A stretch of DNA of 64,000 nucleotides from Parascedosporium putredinis (GCA_949357655.1 CASHTG010000015.1:2480001-2544000), one strand, 5' to 3'; numbered from the stretch's first letter, positions 12,293 through 24,495 are shown. Program-made: numbers and translations. Notes: generated by a model from the sequence alone, not told the origin.

Positions 12293-13794
12293 CTATCGGA
12301 TCTTATCTAGCTCATTCCTGTTCCGCTTGACTCCATCATCCACACGATCGGTCTTAACAAATCAAGTTAGCAAAGTCATCATGTCCACGCGATGGGTATG
12401 GAGATGTGGAGGCCTACCTTTGCACCAATCCGATCGATAACCCGGTTCTGCTGGTCAAGTACAGAGCCGGTTTGGGTGGCTAGGGATTTTAGGGTGGTAG
12501 TTAGGTGGAACATTTCATCGAGATTGTTGTTAATCGCGTCTTCCTTTCTTTCCTCATCGCTGTCTTCCTCGGCAAAGATAAACTTATTGTTCTCCCGGGT
12601 AGGGCGCGCATATGAGGGCGCTGGTTGCTGGTTAAGGTCCATTCCCCGAAACGACTGTTCTACTGCCTGGCTCTCCTCGTAGTGAGCACGTCGGGTAGCC
12701 TCTCTTTGATCTTTTTCTGAGCGGTGGCGGTCCATGACCTCCTGATCCCGAGCCGCCGCACGTTTCTTAGCCGTGAACGGGTTCGCAACATGCACGGAGA
12801 ACATGCTTCGGTTGACAGTTTGCAATTCCTTTGTTTTGTCAAGGCCCACGGCGTTGTAGTTATCCGCAAGGTCCATATTTCGTTCGGCATTTTGGAGCCT
12901 CTCGCCTTGAGAGCCTAGCTGGGAAAGCGTGCCTCGTCCTGTCTCGATGGTCTGATACATCAACTGCATCGACCTGTTCGTTGACTGAAGAGACTCATCT
13001 CGGGTTTGACTGAGCTCCTGCTTGGATGCCTGCAGTTTTTGTTCCTCTTTTTCCTCTTCGGTGAGTTCACGCTGCTCGCCATACCCCCATATGGCCCAGA
13101 GTCGACAGCCGACACTGCTGACTTTCCTTGCCCAAATCGTTGATCGCCCTGGTTCTGGTTCTGAGGAGGACCATCCCTATAGGCATTTCCACGCTCAGCA
13201 TTATAGCGATTCTGGGCGCCGCCGAAGAGATCACCACGGTTTGCCTCGGTGGACGTGCTATCGTTTCGTCCGAGTTGCCCCCTGCCATCGTTACCACCAC
13301 CGTATCGACCGCCAGTGCTACCCGACGATCCGTAACTAGGCTGGGAGCTCTGCGAGTAGTTACTTCGCCCACCGTAGCTGTCAGAATCTCCCTTAGAGAC
13401 TCCGCCGTAGCCTCCAGGGCGTGAGCTAGAGGAGGATTGGCTCTGTCCGCCGCCGTTATCGTATCGATTACCGCCGTATCCACCGCCAGAGCCGTACTTA
13501 TCGGATCCGTATCCTTGGTTTTGGCTTCCGTAGCTGTTGGACTGCTGAGGCGGAGCGGGGCGGGGGCCGGGGGCCACCAAAGCCGCCACCACCACCTCGG
13601 GGACCGGAGGGTAGCCCCGCACGAGGGCCACCTGGAAGGCCGCCAGGGCCTTGTCGAGGAGGCATAGAGTTTTGATTTACGGACTGGGGTCCGCTCGCGT
13701 ATGGGTCATCCGCCGGAGCCTGCTGGGCGTATGGGTTGTCGGACGCTGAACTGGCAGCTTTGTCTGACTTTCTCGAGAACCCGAATTTCTTCAT
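12293..13794 (-). CDS. SEC9: SEC9-type plasma-membrane t-SNARE (SNAP-25 family)
   Basis: SEC9 supplies the Qb and Qc SNARE helices for exocytic vesicle fusion at the plasma membrane and is essential in yeast. The start MKKFGFSRKS and the NPYAQQ-type N-terminus are typical of filamentous ascomycetes. A long Gly/Ser/Tyr/Asn/Gln-rich segment follows (about residues 55-240). SNARE helix 1 is near residue 265 (SMQLMYQTIETGRGTLSQLG), and an NPF motif occurs in VANPFTAKKR. Helix 2 runs from about residue 420 (NLDEMFHLTTTLKSLA) and ends DGVKRNRNELDKIR. Glutamines at the expected zero layers (GSQGERLQN and LDQQNRVID) are kept. One intron lies at 12353-12417. The frame breaks near 13560-13570 and in a C run at 13084-13088, both in homopolymers. 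There is no transmembrane segment, as expected. The linked NLR suggests that SEC9 is a guarded allorecognition target. Confidence 0.92.
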
Positions 13795-15740
13795 CGCGAA
13801 TAATCGAACGGCAACCGGCCAAGTATATAGGGATTATATAGGTGTATAGAAAGTCTAACAGTAGATCCTGCTCAAATCGGAGCCGAGACAAGCATCAATG
13901 GACGACACAAAGGGGGGATTAAAGCCGGATTGGGAGTGGTCTGGAACGGTTTCAAACAGCGGGATGCTAGCCGAGGGGGTGTGGACGGACGGAGAGGAGG
14001 TTTCTATGCGTTTGTGGCAGCAAATCGGCAAGCCGATCGGCTTGTGCGTGTTTCGAGGGCGGATGGGACAAGCACTTGAGGAGGAAAGAGTTCTTTTTCA
14101 GAGCTGCACCAAGAGGTTGAGCAAAGAGGAAACATCGATGGGCACTTGGGCTGCAAGATATATAGAATCCGTGTGGGAAAGAGGCGAAGCTCGTACCCGT
14201 TTTGTACTCCGTACCTCGCATTGCGCCCGGCGGCCAAAAAGACTACAAGTACATCTAAAGATGTGGGGTTGAGGGTCGGGCGGGGAAAAGGTCAGTGTGA
14301 AGCCACAGACCTTCAAGGTGGGGTTTCACTCTCGCACATGTCACCAGACGGGACTGGACCGTGTTGGCCTGTCTGCTAATCTGCTAATCGTCTCTCCTCT
14401 CTCGGTCAGAGGGCCTCCATTTGCTACATCTGGCGCCCATGGGCAATAAGCGTGGCTTAGAGCCCTCAGCCGTTCAGCCTTGGTGTCCTACGTCTCTTTT
14501 AGCGCTCACCAGCCCAGGCCACGTACTTCATATGTTGGGGGAGCTTATTAACGGATGAGAGTCTCAAGTATTTAGTTTTCCTTTTATCAAGTCGGAGAGT
14601 CGCCACGCGTGCTTGCCCAGCCATCAACGAGATCTCCCTTGAATCAATGGGTGGATCCATGGATGCTTGGTTACTATTCTCTTGAGGAGGAGGGTGGGAG
14701 GGTGGCCGAATGGAGTGGAGGTTCTTATCCAAAATAGATCAGCGACCAAATGGATGGATCCATCCAATGGATCAATTACAATATTAGTCAAACGGCATGA
14801 TATCGCTAGCGACAAGTGCAAAGTCGGCTGTAGGCCTGATGCACAACCTCTTGCTTTGTCGCAGTATGCCGCTGAGACGAGACCCTCGGGAAATTTTCAG
14901 GGGCCTTGACGACAACGGCTCGAGAGACAAAGAACTGGAAGGCCCCGCAAACATGCCGCAGGGTGTGTGTGGGTGGTGAGCAGGGGCGGAGCGCAAATGC
15001 AGCGCAAATGTATGCGTCAACCAAGTCGTCGCAGCTGCGTTTGCGAGGGAGGCTCTGCCGGACAATCAGCCAGTTCGAGTCACCTTCCTCGCCGTGAATG
15101 ACTGATTGTCCGATTTTGTAAAATCCGACAACAGTTGATCGACGGCTGGCAATACAAGACAGCGATGTGTCATCGACCGACGGACGTCGACTCAACAACA
15201 TCTCTGCGCGCATCGTTTTGCGACCATTCTTACGTCCCCATCTCACTTGCTTCTCGAAGCTTTATTAGTGAAAAGCCTTGTCTTTTTTTGCTTTTATTCT
15301 TCTTCTTTTTGACAATGGATTCCCTTAGTCTCTCAATTTTGTGATAGTGGCCCCCTTCTCCTTTCACCCTGATCTAGAATTAGACAAAATCTCGAGCTTT
15401 GGTGCGCACAGCTCAACAACGACATCGCCTCACCAATACAACTCTCACCCCCGTCACCGCTTCTCCCCAAGCGTCCAGCAAAAATGAAAACAAGGATACA
15501 CATGCCAACGCATCATTACCTCTATTTCCCGAGTTATTCGGACCTTATATGAAAAGAAAAGAATTCTACATTAATAATTTGAATTCCTCGACAGTGCCCA
15601 GGTTTCACTTCCTCCAATTCTAAACCCCTCCTCTAATCTCCCTCTCTCTCTCTCTCTCTCTCTGCCCTTTTCCGTCTCTCTGTCCAGCCGTCTCTCTTTT
15701 TCCATACTCCAGGCTTGGCGGGCTCCTCCGCAATCCTGAA
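13795..15740. other. Divergent intergenic region SEC9/GTPBP1
   Basis: Nearly 2 kb lie between divergent starts. A (CT)n microsatellite at 15642-15662 sits in a pyrimidine-rich leader upstream of the GTPase start, as is common in fungal 5' UTRs. An ATGGATGGATCCATCC-type near-palindrome occurs at about 14750-14770. No protein or RNA gene is recognised. Confidence 0.5.
15642..15662 (+). repeat. (CT)n microsatellite in GTPBP1 leader
   Basis: About ten CT units lie roughly 80 bp upstream of the GTPBP1-like start codon. Pyrimidine tracts of this kind are common just upstream of fungal transcription or translation starts. Confidence 0.9.
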
Positions 15741-18282
15741 ATGGCGTCTCTCTTCTCCTTTGTTGAGCCGACTCGCGTCTCCTCTCCCTGGAGGCAGTCC
15801 GAAACTTCGGGTAGCGGCCCCGGCAGCCCCCGGCCAACACCCGGCGATGCCGGCGCGTATGCCCTTCCCGAACCCGGACTTCTCTCCGAGTATGGCATCT
15901 CTAGGCTAGGCCCGGAGCCTCAGGAAGGTCCGATAGAATACAAACTGCATCTCATGCTCCGGCCGAGGCGGGTCTATAGCCACATTAGCACCGCTCCGCA
16001 CATCTCTGGCTCGGTACAAGCTCGGCCGGCTCCCGCCTCTGCGAAGCAGTTGGGCTCCCCGCTCCAGCCGTCAGTCTCGACCCAAAGTCGCCAGGAAAGG
16101 CTCTCGCACTTGACCACCCAGCTTCTATGGAGGTTGAAGCAGTCCTCTCCCAACCATGTCACAAGCTCCCGCCAAGACATTCTCATCCCTCGGCTGCCGG
16201 AGGACATTGTTGATGCGAGCCAGCTCGTGAAGCCGGATAAGCTGCCAGTAGGTCTTGAGGAATCTCTAGGTGCCTTGTACGAGATTGGTGTATCCGATGA
16301 TGGTACATTGGTAGGCCTCACCAGAGACGAGTTGGACGAGAGCATCCTCGTCCTGAGGAACATGGCGGCCAGTCTTGGCTGCGACGTCAAGATCCTTCGC
16401 ATCGTCGAAGTGGGCCTGTGCGAGTTCCGCGAGGGAGACGATTCCCCGAAGCAAGGCCCTCGGACACCCCCGAGCCCTCGTTACAGCGCCAGAAGCTCTG
16501 GGTGTGCGAAGCCGTCGTCACACCGGATCTCGGTCTCAGCAGCGCCCCGCGTTCCCCAACCCCGGAAACAACGGCTCGGCACCGGCCATCGTGCGGTCGA
16601 CCACCGCACAGCTACGGATCACCTTGACGGGACCCAGTACTGCGGGCAAGTCGACCCTCCTCGGCACCCTTTCCACCGGCACCCTAGACAACGGGGAGGG
16701 AGCAGCCGCCTCGGTCTACTCAAGCACCGGCACGAGGTCGCCTCCGGCGTGACTAGCTCGGTCGCCCAGGAGCTCATCGGGTACAAAGACGACGAAATCT
16801 TCAACTTTGGGCGGCCCGACATCGAATCGTGGATCAACATTCACGACGGCGCCGAGGACGGCCGTCTCGTCTTCGTCTCCGATTCGGCCGGCGCCACCCG
16901 GTTTCGCCGAACTATCCTACGCGGCCTCATTGGCTGGGCGCCGCACTGGATCATCCTGTGCATCGCGGCCGACGACAAAGACTTTGCGACCGGCGCCCAC
17001 GGAACCGACGCGACGCGCGGCGAGCAGTCCTTGAATGCTGCCGCGGCCCACCTGGACCTGTGCCTGAAGCTAGGCGTCCCCCTCGCGGTCCTTCTCACCA
17101 AAGGAGACGCCTCGGGCATCGCCGTGATCAAGCCCATCCTGGAGCGCGTCATGGCGGCCACGAAAGCGGCGGGCCGCGAGCCGCATCTCGTACGCACCGG
17201 CCAAGAGTGCCACGCCAATCCCACCCACGTCCCCGCGGACGACGTGAACAAGATCCGCGCCGTCGTCGCCAAGATGGACAGACCGGTCGGCCACGTCCCT
17301 ATCGTCTTGACGAGCTCGGTCATGGGCAAGGGCATCGGCCTCGTCCACGCCCTCTTCGCCCATCTACCCATGCCCCCACCCCGACCCCGCAGGATTTCAC
17401 CGGGCCGGTGCTGAATCCCGAGCAGCCCGTCACTCTCTTCCACATTGAAGAAAAGTACAACCTCCCGCGCGGCACGCCCCGTGTCCGCGGGCTACAGCGA
17501 CCCGGTGGACGAGGGGATCGTGGTTTCCGGACACCTGCGGTTCGGAGACCTCCAGGTGGGCCATCGCGTAGTCGTGGGGCCTTTCCCGCCCGAGGAAGAC
17601 GACGATGCGGGCGAGCCGCGGCCGGAAGACAGGCCGTCCCCGGCAGTTACTCGGCGCTGATGTCCGCGCACCAGAATGCGGGCGAGCTGGCCCGGCTCGC
17701 GATCAAGAACGCCGTCTCCGCCTCCAAGATCAAGGGCGAGTGGCACGACGCCACCATTGTCAGCATTCGAAACCTTCGCCTCTCCGTCATTGCTCTGGAA
17801 GCCGGCCAGGTGGGTTCCGTCGGCCTCGTGCTCGACAAGCCCGAGCACATGCAGCGCATCCGCAAAGGAATGGTGATTGCCGTGCCGTCCCACCACATGA
17901 GGAAGACGGGCGTCTCGCTGCAGGCCGCGAGCGGCCTCACGGCCCTGTTCGAGGATCCGAGGGCGGCTTCCTGGCCGTGGGCAACGTGGTGTCCATTTAC
18001 GTCGCCAGCGTGCGGACGGCTGCCAAGGTCGTGCGCGTGGCGGAGGCCCGCCCCAAGGAGGACGGCATCGGCGAGCCGGACGGCGTCTTCAGGCTCGACG
18101 ACCAGCTGGAGGGCGGGCAGGACACGCAAAACGGGGCGGGCTCGGCCGGGGTCGAGGTGGCGCTGGATATCCTGTCGAGCCGGGAGTGGGTGGAGCTGGG
18201 GTCGCAAATAGTGGTGTTGGAGGGCGGTAGGTCCGGGTTGGATGCGCTCGTGGGCAGGGTGATCGAGGTAGCGGACTACTAG
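15741..18282 (+). CDS. GTPBP1-like translational GTPase
   Basis: This is a trGTPase of the GTPBP1/GTPBP2 branch, relatives of eEF1A implicated in mRNA surveillance and ribosome rescue in animals. A poorly conserved region of about 290 residues precedes G1, GPSTAGKSTLLGTLSTGTLD (near base 16630). Then come the switch I region HEVASGVTSSVAQELIGY, a G3-like VSDSAGATRF, G4 LLTKGD and VLTSSVMGKGI. The C-terminal beta-barrel domains include DPVDEGIVVSGHLRFGDLQVG, SIRNLRLSVIALEAGQVGSV, RKGMVIAV and WVELGSQIVVLEGG. The stop is TAG at 18280-18282. No intron is needed. The frame changes near 16445, 16720, 17470, 17640 and 17955, all in G/C-rich runs. G3 has Ala where the family has the catalytic His. 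The identity is strong; the fungal function is not established. Confidence 0.85.
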
Positions 18283-18819
18283 TCCCGGGGTTCATTTCTT
18301 TTTTTCTGGGTGCCGCACATGTAAGCGCAATACGGTGGGGAGGCAAGCGTCTTTTTTGTCTTTGTAGGGGGCTGTTTTTGCCCTCTTTTGGTTCATGACT
18401 TGTTTCTTTTCTCAAATCCTATTCTGTGTATAACGTTTCTTCCCCTTTCTCGAGGTAAATACGTTTTAGTGTAGACTTCAATGGCTCTTCTCGTCGGCTT
18501 CTCCGCTACGTATACCGAGGTAGGCTTTATGCCTTTTTTCGTTGGCAAAGGGGAGAAACGGGTCTCTTCTCAAGATCTGCGTGCCGGACCTAGCGCCGCC
18601 ATAGTAGCAGTTCAAAAATAATCGTCTATTCGAATCGCCGCTGTTATTGTAACAACCAAGATATTACAAGCCATACCCAACGCCTGAAGACTTGAATAAA
18701 AAGAGGAAAAAATATAAAGATAATATTCTCAGCAGCCCTTCGACACGGGTGTTGCGAGACAAGAAACAACCTCCTGTTTTGCTTCTTCTTCGGACCTTAT
18801 TTTCCAACAGAGCCAATCA
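18283..18819. other. Convergent spacer GTPBP1/EMC6
   Basis: These are the 3' flanks of two convergent genes. The sequence is T-rich and then A-rich, which is compatible with 3' UTRs and polyadenylation on each strand. No gene is seen. Confidence 0.5.
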
Positions 18820-19291
18820 TTACGCCCTCACAAGACCAAAGAATAGCGTCCAAGTCAATATGTAGCCGGGTAACCCAGCCATGAAGCCGCCCGTCCAAAA
18901 ATCGAAGGGGCCCTTGAAATAGATGCTGGTGTCGAGCGGGGAGAGGCCGGCGGCGCGGGATGCGGGGGCTATGCGGAAGAAGTGGAAGAGTATGGCGCAG
19001 ATGGTGGTGAAGGCGAAGTAGAAGAGAAACCCGGCATAAGACTGAAGGCCAAGGATGCCGGCGGTGACGCCGAAGAGCGAGGCCGTGAGACTCTGAAAGT
19101 TGGCCAGTGCCTGTGGGAGAGGAGTAACGTGTTAGCACGCAAACCCCGCGGCGGGCATGGCAAATTTAGGGTTATCCCCGGATATTATGGGCGAGGGGAG
19201 TCGGGGAGGGGAATAGAACCAACCTTGGTGTTGTGGACCACCGACTCTGTAACGATGGGGAGATTTGATATTCTCGTTCGACGGTAGACAT
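18820..19291 (-). CDS. EMC6: ER membrane protein complex subunit 6
   Basis: EMC6 is a small core subunit of the EMC, which inserts tail-anchored and multipass proteins into the ER membrane. Exon 1 reads MSTVER and then, after one frame break, NLPIVTESVVHNTK. Exon 2 gives ALANFQSLTASLFGVTAGIL, QSYAGFLFYFAFTTICAILF, DTSIYFKGPFDFWTGGFMAG and GYILTWTLFFGLVRA. Three hydrophobic helices are visible, as in the family. The intron is 19111-19223 (113 nt), with an exact phase match at HNTK/ALANF. The stop is TTA at 18820-18822 on the plus strand. The total is about 119 residues, the usual size. The frame break just after the start (near 19270) is a short A run. Confidence 0.92.
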
Positions 19292-21047
19292 CCTGGCGAC
19301 TGTGTTGCTTGGATAGCTCCCAAGGTCGAAGATTGCGTGTATCGGTGGAATTGGGGACAAAGGCCGTGGGCAGCTTGGAAAGGGCGTGTATTAAATTCCA
19401 ATGCAGTCAGCGCCGGGGGTATCTCGATGGGAAGGGTGCCTTTGGATTGCGCGTGAGCCGAATCCGATGTCAATACTCGTTTGGTAGCTCCTCGATATTT
19501 CGCCGTGCTTGACGCTCGAGGCTTCGGAGCTTGGCTTACCTGTCGCATATTGCGGGCGCTCTATGGCTATTGTTCGGCAGAACTACATGTTTAGCCGGGT
19601 CGGACAGCTTGATTCCCACATGCTTCGGGTGCTGGACTGCATTAAATTACGTAGCATTACGTCGAATTATTATGTCGACCCCGCCATGGGCAAAGGCACA
19701 TTACAACATGAACAATCCATTGATCCCCGGATCGGTCAATCATTGATCAATGTGCGCTCCGCACAAAATGAGGTTCTGGACAAGTTCCTTTCAGTGGGTC
19801 TCATGCACTGAAATATGAGGGTGGAACCACCGAGGAAGGGGCCAACCAGCCATCCAGACATGCCAATCTCGCCGACACCAGCACCAACCCCTGGGGCCCT
19901 TGTTCGATGCAATCCTGGACAGCGCAACGGCAAAGAAAAAGAGATGAACCATAATCAGACTGCGTCAATGCGAACCCTGATCTCCGCCGTCGCCGGCGAA
20001 GCTCTTAAAGGAACTGTCCAAAATAGGAAATTTAGAAACAATGCCCCAGCTTGCTTGCGGAATTTGGCAAGAGAATGCAGAGTACATGCGATGAACGTCG
20101 TCGCCACCGTGTTCTAGAGTATTATGAAGGGGCTATGGATGCAAGACAAGGGAAAACAGGGAGAGGGAGAAGAAAGAAAAACAAACGCCCGAAAATCGCA
20201 CGAGGATACCAGCAGCACGACTTTTGGTACTTGCTCAGACGCCACATGCCCCGAATCTGCTGCTTCTGTTTCTGTCTCTGTCTCTGTTTTGGTCAATAAA
20301 GATTGTTCACGGGGGAGCAGCAGACGAGCAAATCACAAGACCATCAGGTTGTCGCGGCGTATTAATGTGCCATTTCTGCCGCCCGTCTGTTGCCATGCGC
20401 TAATATCCCAAAAGTTGACTTTCCCTTTTCCCTTTGTCCCCAGGCTCAACCCGCGTATCACGTACATGACGAGCTAGGCAAAATAGCGTATTCCTGACTT
20501 ACCGTGATACCGGGACCAAATCGCCAACCCCCATTCTTCCAGCATCGGTTTCGCCTCCACTCGCTTCGCCTGACTACGGTCTCCTCTTTTCCCTTTTGTG
20601 TTTTCCATATCGAGACAGCAACAATAATAACAACCATTTTACAAAAACAAATAATACACGATACAATCTTTCCGCCCTCGCTCTCTTCGACCCTATCTCC
20701 TTCCGCCGTTCACGACTTCAAAGAGGGCAATACCTCGATTCATGACCTTGTTCCTTGCGACTCCCTTCGTGTGCGGGCGACCCCTATAATTTCCTCTTTC
20801 GACCATCCAAGCTGTCAGTCCAAGACAACAGGTTTCACCGCACGCGCCGCTAAGTCAACCGCCCGAACGCCACGCCTACTACCTCTCCTACCTTTTTTTG
20901 ACACTTCCGATGGCGTCGCGGTAGAATAATCGGCCTTGTTGTTAACCCTTCTCGTCCACTCCCCGCGAACGCCATCCCTCCTTTCCTCCCCCAACCCTCG
21001 ATTATCGCCTCCTCCGGGCTTGCTCTTCGTGCCGCAGTGCTCAGAGA
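19292..21047. other. Divergent intergenic region EMC6/vezatin
   Basis: About 1.76 kb lie between divergent starts. It holds a degenerate CTGTYT repeat near 20254-20290, and the last 500 bp are pyrimidine-rich, probably the vezatin leader. No conserved frame is seen. Confidence 0.5.
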
Positions 21048-23226
21048 ATGGAGACTGTGGTGCAGGACCGCACTCCCCTCGCCGACTATCTAATCGGTAA
21101 GCGACACGTCGCTATGCGGGCCTCTTAACTGGGGCCCGCCGCCTCATGCAACCTGCAAGGAACACAGCTAACTCGCGTGGTACGCACACAGGCGAGGGCG
21201 AGGCAGACGCCTCCGACTGGGCCACCCCGACCTCGAACCCGATCTTTCCTCTTCGCCCCCTTCCAGTCCTAGTTTCGCTCCCAAGGGCCGGCCAACTGTG
21301 AGATCACGCTTCCGACCAAACGCCCCGCCCCCGATACATTTAGAGATCCCCAAGAACTCCTCACTACGAAAGCTCAGGACCAAGTACTCAGTATGAAGCC
21401 CTCCTACCAGCTCCCACTCTTCTCCCGTGCCGCGTCCGTATCCGCTAACCTCCCCTCCGTTTTCAGGCTGCCGTCACCTCCCGGATCGATCAAGCCGATA
21501 ACTCCAAGTTCCTCGAGCGCTTCCGATACATCATCGTCGCCTCCCAGCTTCTGACTGGCCACGTCGGCCTTGGCCAGAACGCCTACCCTGTGCACGATCC
21601 CGACGTCGGGACGCCCTCCAAGTCACCAGGCCAGGAGCTTCCTCCAGCTCCCGCCGCCTTTGCTTCGGTGACGGGGGCCGTGGCTGTGGCTTTCCTGGCC
21701 GCCTGGCTCGCCGCCGGCGGCTACGCGAGCTTGACGAAAAGGCGGCTGTGTTTCTTCGCCGTCATCCTCGCCGTTGTCGCTCTTGTAGCTCCGATCTACT
21801 TCAAGAGGCAGTGGCTCAGATATCGAAGAGATCAGGCACTCTCCGAGGTTTCTTCCTTTGTCTCCGTCTCGCAAAGCCTCGATAGCGCCACCGGGGCCGC
21901 CCTTTCTTTGATTCAAGAAGTTGAGTTGGTGTCGCGCGGCTATAGATTGTACGTTTTTTTTTACCTCTTGGCAACGGTGACGTGCGCCACACCCGGGTTT
22001 ATCGGTACTAACGACGTGATGTTCTTGCTATAGGAGTGCTCCTTTGCCCCTATCAGCCGAATCGAGGATCGATCGCAAAGCCGAAAGTGTATCCGCCTAC
22101 GCAAGGCGCTGAGGCACTGTTATGCCGGGACCCTAGGGGCCTATACGCAGGCGACGACCGCCGTCAAGGGTTTTCCGAGCAAATTGACCTTGAAAAGTAC
22201 TTTGACATCTACGATATATCCGACTTCGACATCTCGGACGCGATGCGAGGCTATGCCGAAGATGAGTTCGACGACGACGAGTCCCTGCGTACGCTCAAGG
22301 TTCTCGCCGCGAGATTCCACACCATCCGGAAAATGTTCCTCTGCGCGCTCTTGGCCCTTGAGGCGAACGCAGATGGCAGAGACTTGATGCGCTGGACCAC
22401 CGCAGTCGAGGCACTCATTACCCTTCGCCAAACAACGAGCGAGGCGTGTGAGCGCCTAAGTAGCATTCTAAGTCAGGAAGAATGTAAGTAGAGCTAACAC
22501 AGATATATATATATATCTGCATCTTAACGTGCGCTCTGTCCCGCTAACAAGCCACGTCACCTAGCCTTCCCAACCCCACCAACCCCCAAGATCCCGCTTA
22601 CTCCCGGCCGCGAGCGCTGGAGATCCCAGATGAGGAAGCTCAACTCTTTATCAACCGGCATCCGCGGTCTCCAGGCCAAGCTCCAACTCCTCCGCGAGGA
22701 GTCCGACCGCGCCCTCGACGAATCGACCGACATCTCCGAACTCGGCCCGACCCTCATGTCGCAGTACGACTCCATCGGCGTCGACCTCAAGGAACTCACC
22801 CAGGCGTGGGAGGAGGGCAAGGCCGCCCTCGCTCTCGGCATCGATAGAAACGAGAAGCGCCTCTCGTCCTTGAGCACCCTCTTCTCGCCTTCCTCCTCCC
22901 TCAGCGGCCTCAGCACCGTCGAGGAGGGAACCGTCCAGGATGCCCTCAAGATCCTCAACGGCGAGGGCCGTCCCGCCTCCACCCTCTCCGAGGACTTTTC
23001 TAGCGACGCCGAGGTCCTGTTCGAGGCCGTCGCGCTACCCCGACCCCGATCGCTACTGACGAGGGAGGAGCGCATCGCTAAAATGAGAGAGGAGCGGGAC
23101 AGGAAGGAACAAGTCAAGGAGAAGGCTGACGCTACTCGCGGCATGCTTCGCGAGCTGGAAATGGTGATCAATCTTCGGCCTAGGCCACGAACCATGCCCG
23201 CCGGTGGCCGCGTCGTCTCCATGTGA
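21048..23226 (+). CDS. Vezatin/INP2-type myosin-binding membrane protein
   Basis: This matches the fungal vezatin family (Pfam myosin-binding motif of peroxisomes). The yeast member Inp2 links peroxisomes to myosin V for inheritance. The protein starts METVVQDRTPLADYL and has FLERFRYIIVASQLLTGHVG in exon 3. Two hydrophobic segments follow (AVAVAFLAAWLAAGGYA and FFAVILAVVALVAPIYF), so it is membrane-anchored. The C-terminal half carries EALITLRQTTSEACERL and a helical GIRGLQAKLQLLREESDRAL. Introns lie at 21097-21191, 21391-21466, 21949-22033 and 22484-22551; the last contains an AT microsatellite. The frame breaks near 21255 and at runs 22047-22050, 22171-22174 and about 22565. The length is about 618 residues. 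The family call is good; peroxisomal function is inferred from yeast only. Confidence 0.82.
22501..22516 (+). repeat. (AT)n microsatellite inside vezatin intron 4
   Basis: A run of alternating A and T lies within the 68-nt intron 22484-22551. It does not affect coding. Confidence 0.85.
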
Positions 23227-24495
23227 AAGCGAATCCACGCCACCAGCGTCCCCGTCCTCCATTCCTAGCCTTTCCCCTTTTTTCGCATTGCCGACTCACT
23301 CGCCCCCCTTCCCTAGGCTGGGGGTTTCTCTTTGTCCTCAACCTCGAGCCTAGCTGCCGCCCATCCCTCGGTCGCTCTTCTCTTTCCGGGCGGTTCGCAA
23401 TCTTTGTTTACTTTGCATGGCGTTTTAGAAGGCTTGGCAACTGTTTTATTTGTTTTCTTTCGTTCCAGTCTCGAACCATAACAGCGCACAGCGAAAGACC
23501 ATCCGTCCGCTTCCTTTCTACACGTACCGGACAAACTCATCATTCGTTTTCTTTTTTGTCCACTGCTTTCTCTATCTTCTCTTTTCTTTTTCTCGCATAT
23601 CTCATCTGCCGGACCTGTCGGCACAGCGCGACCAGCGACAGCACCACGGCAGCGGCTGTTGCGACCACCTCCACCACTCGATCTCTTGCCTCTCTGGCGG
23701 CATCCACACCTCGGAAGAGTCTAGCCGTCCCCGACTGCCAAGTTGGTCGGGTCCGGTGTTGTTGGAACCAAATAGGCCCTTGCGCTCGTTCTTTGGCTGG
23801 TCTTCTTTTTCTTTGTCCCACCTTACGAGACGAACATGCTCCAAAACCAGAACTTGTACATTAACTAGAATGAATTAGCTCCTCCGTAATGAATATGATG
23901 GTATAATGACACTTGATATTTAAACTCCAAGCCCCTCGCGTACCCTTGAACGTGATCTCCTTGTCTGTCTGTCTCTCTCGTTCTCTCGTGCGTCACCGTC
24001 CAAGAAACCTATATCTTCTAGGTAGAGCGTCGAGCACCTAGACACATAGACCCCGCCTCGCCTTGCACACATCACGCTTGATCATCACGAAGACACGTTA
24101 CGTTTTAGTTGAATCTTTGAATAATTAATTTCGTACGTATAACATTAAATAGCGAGTGTGCTGCGGCCGCTTAGCCAGAGATTGGCCCTGGCCAAAGCCT
24201 AGGCTCGTGAGTATAAGTCGTCTTGTAGTTGCGGTTTTTCTCTATGGTGTTTTCCCTTGCCCTTCCAGGATGCGCCGAGGGGTGTGTCATCTCCACCCGA
24301 TACGTCTAAGAATATACATGAAGGACCCGTGAATAGGGAAGAAGGCAGATAAAAAGTAAAAGGAAATGAATGAATGTGGTGGGTGGGTATAAATGGATGG
24401 GGGGGAAAATATGAACAAGAAAAGCGAAGAAAAAGAAAAACGTGTGAACGCCGGCCGAACAATGCATTGATACGTTCTCGTGTAGAGAGGCTCGC
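23227..24495. other. Convergent spacer vezatin/glycosyltransferase
   Basis: About 1.27 kb hold the 3' flanks of two convergent genes. The sequence is T-rich with scattered short frames on both strands that show no family resemblance. Confidence 0.5.

Noticed and set aside
16829..18211. 460-codon plus-strand frame, very rich in Arg and Pro
   Set aside because: It is a shifted frame of the GTPBP1-like gene produced by GC-rich codons. The true frames around it carry the conserved motifs.
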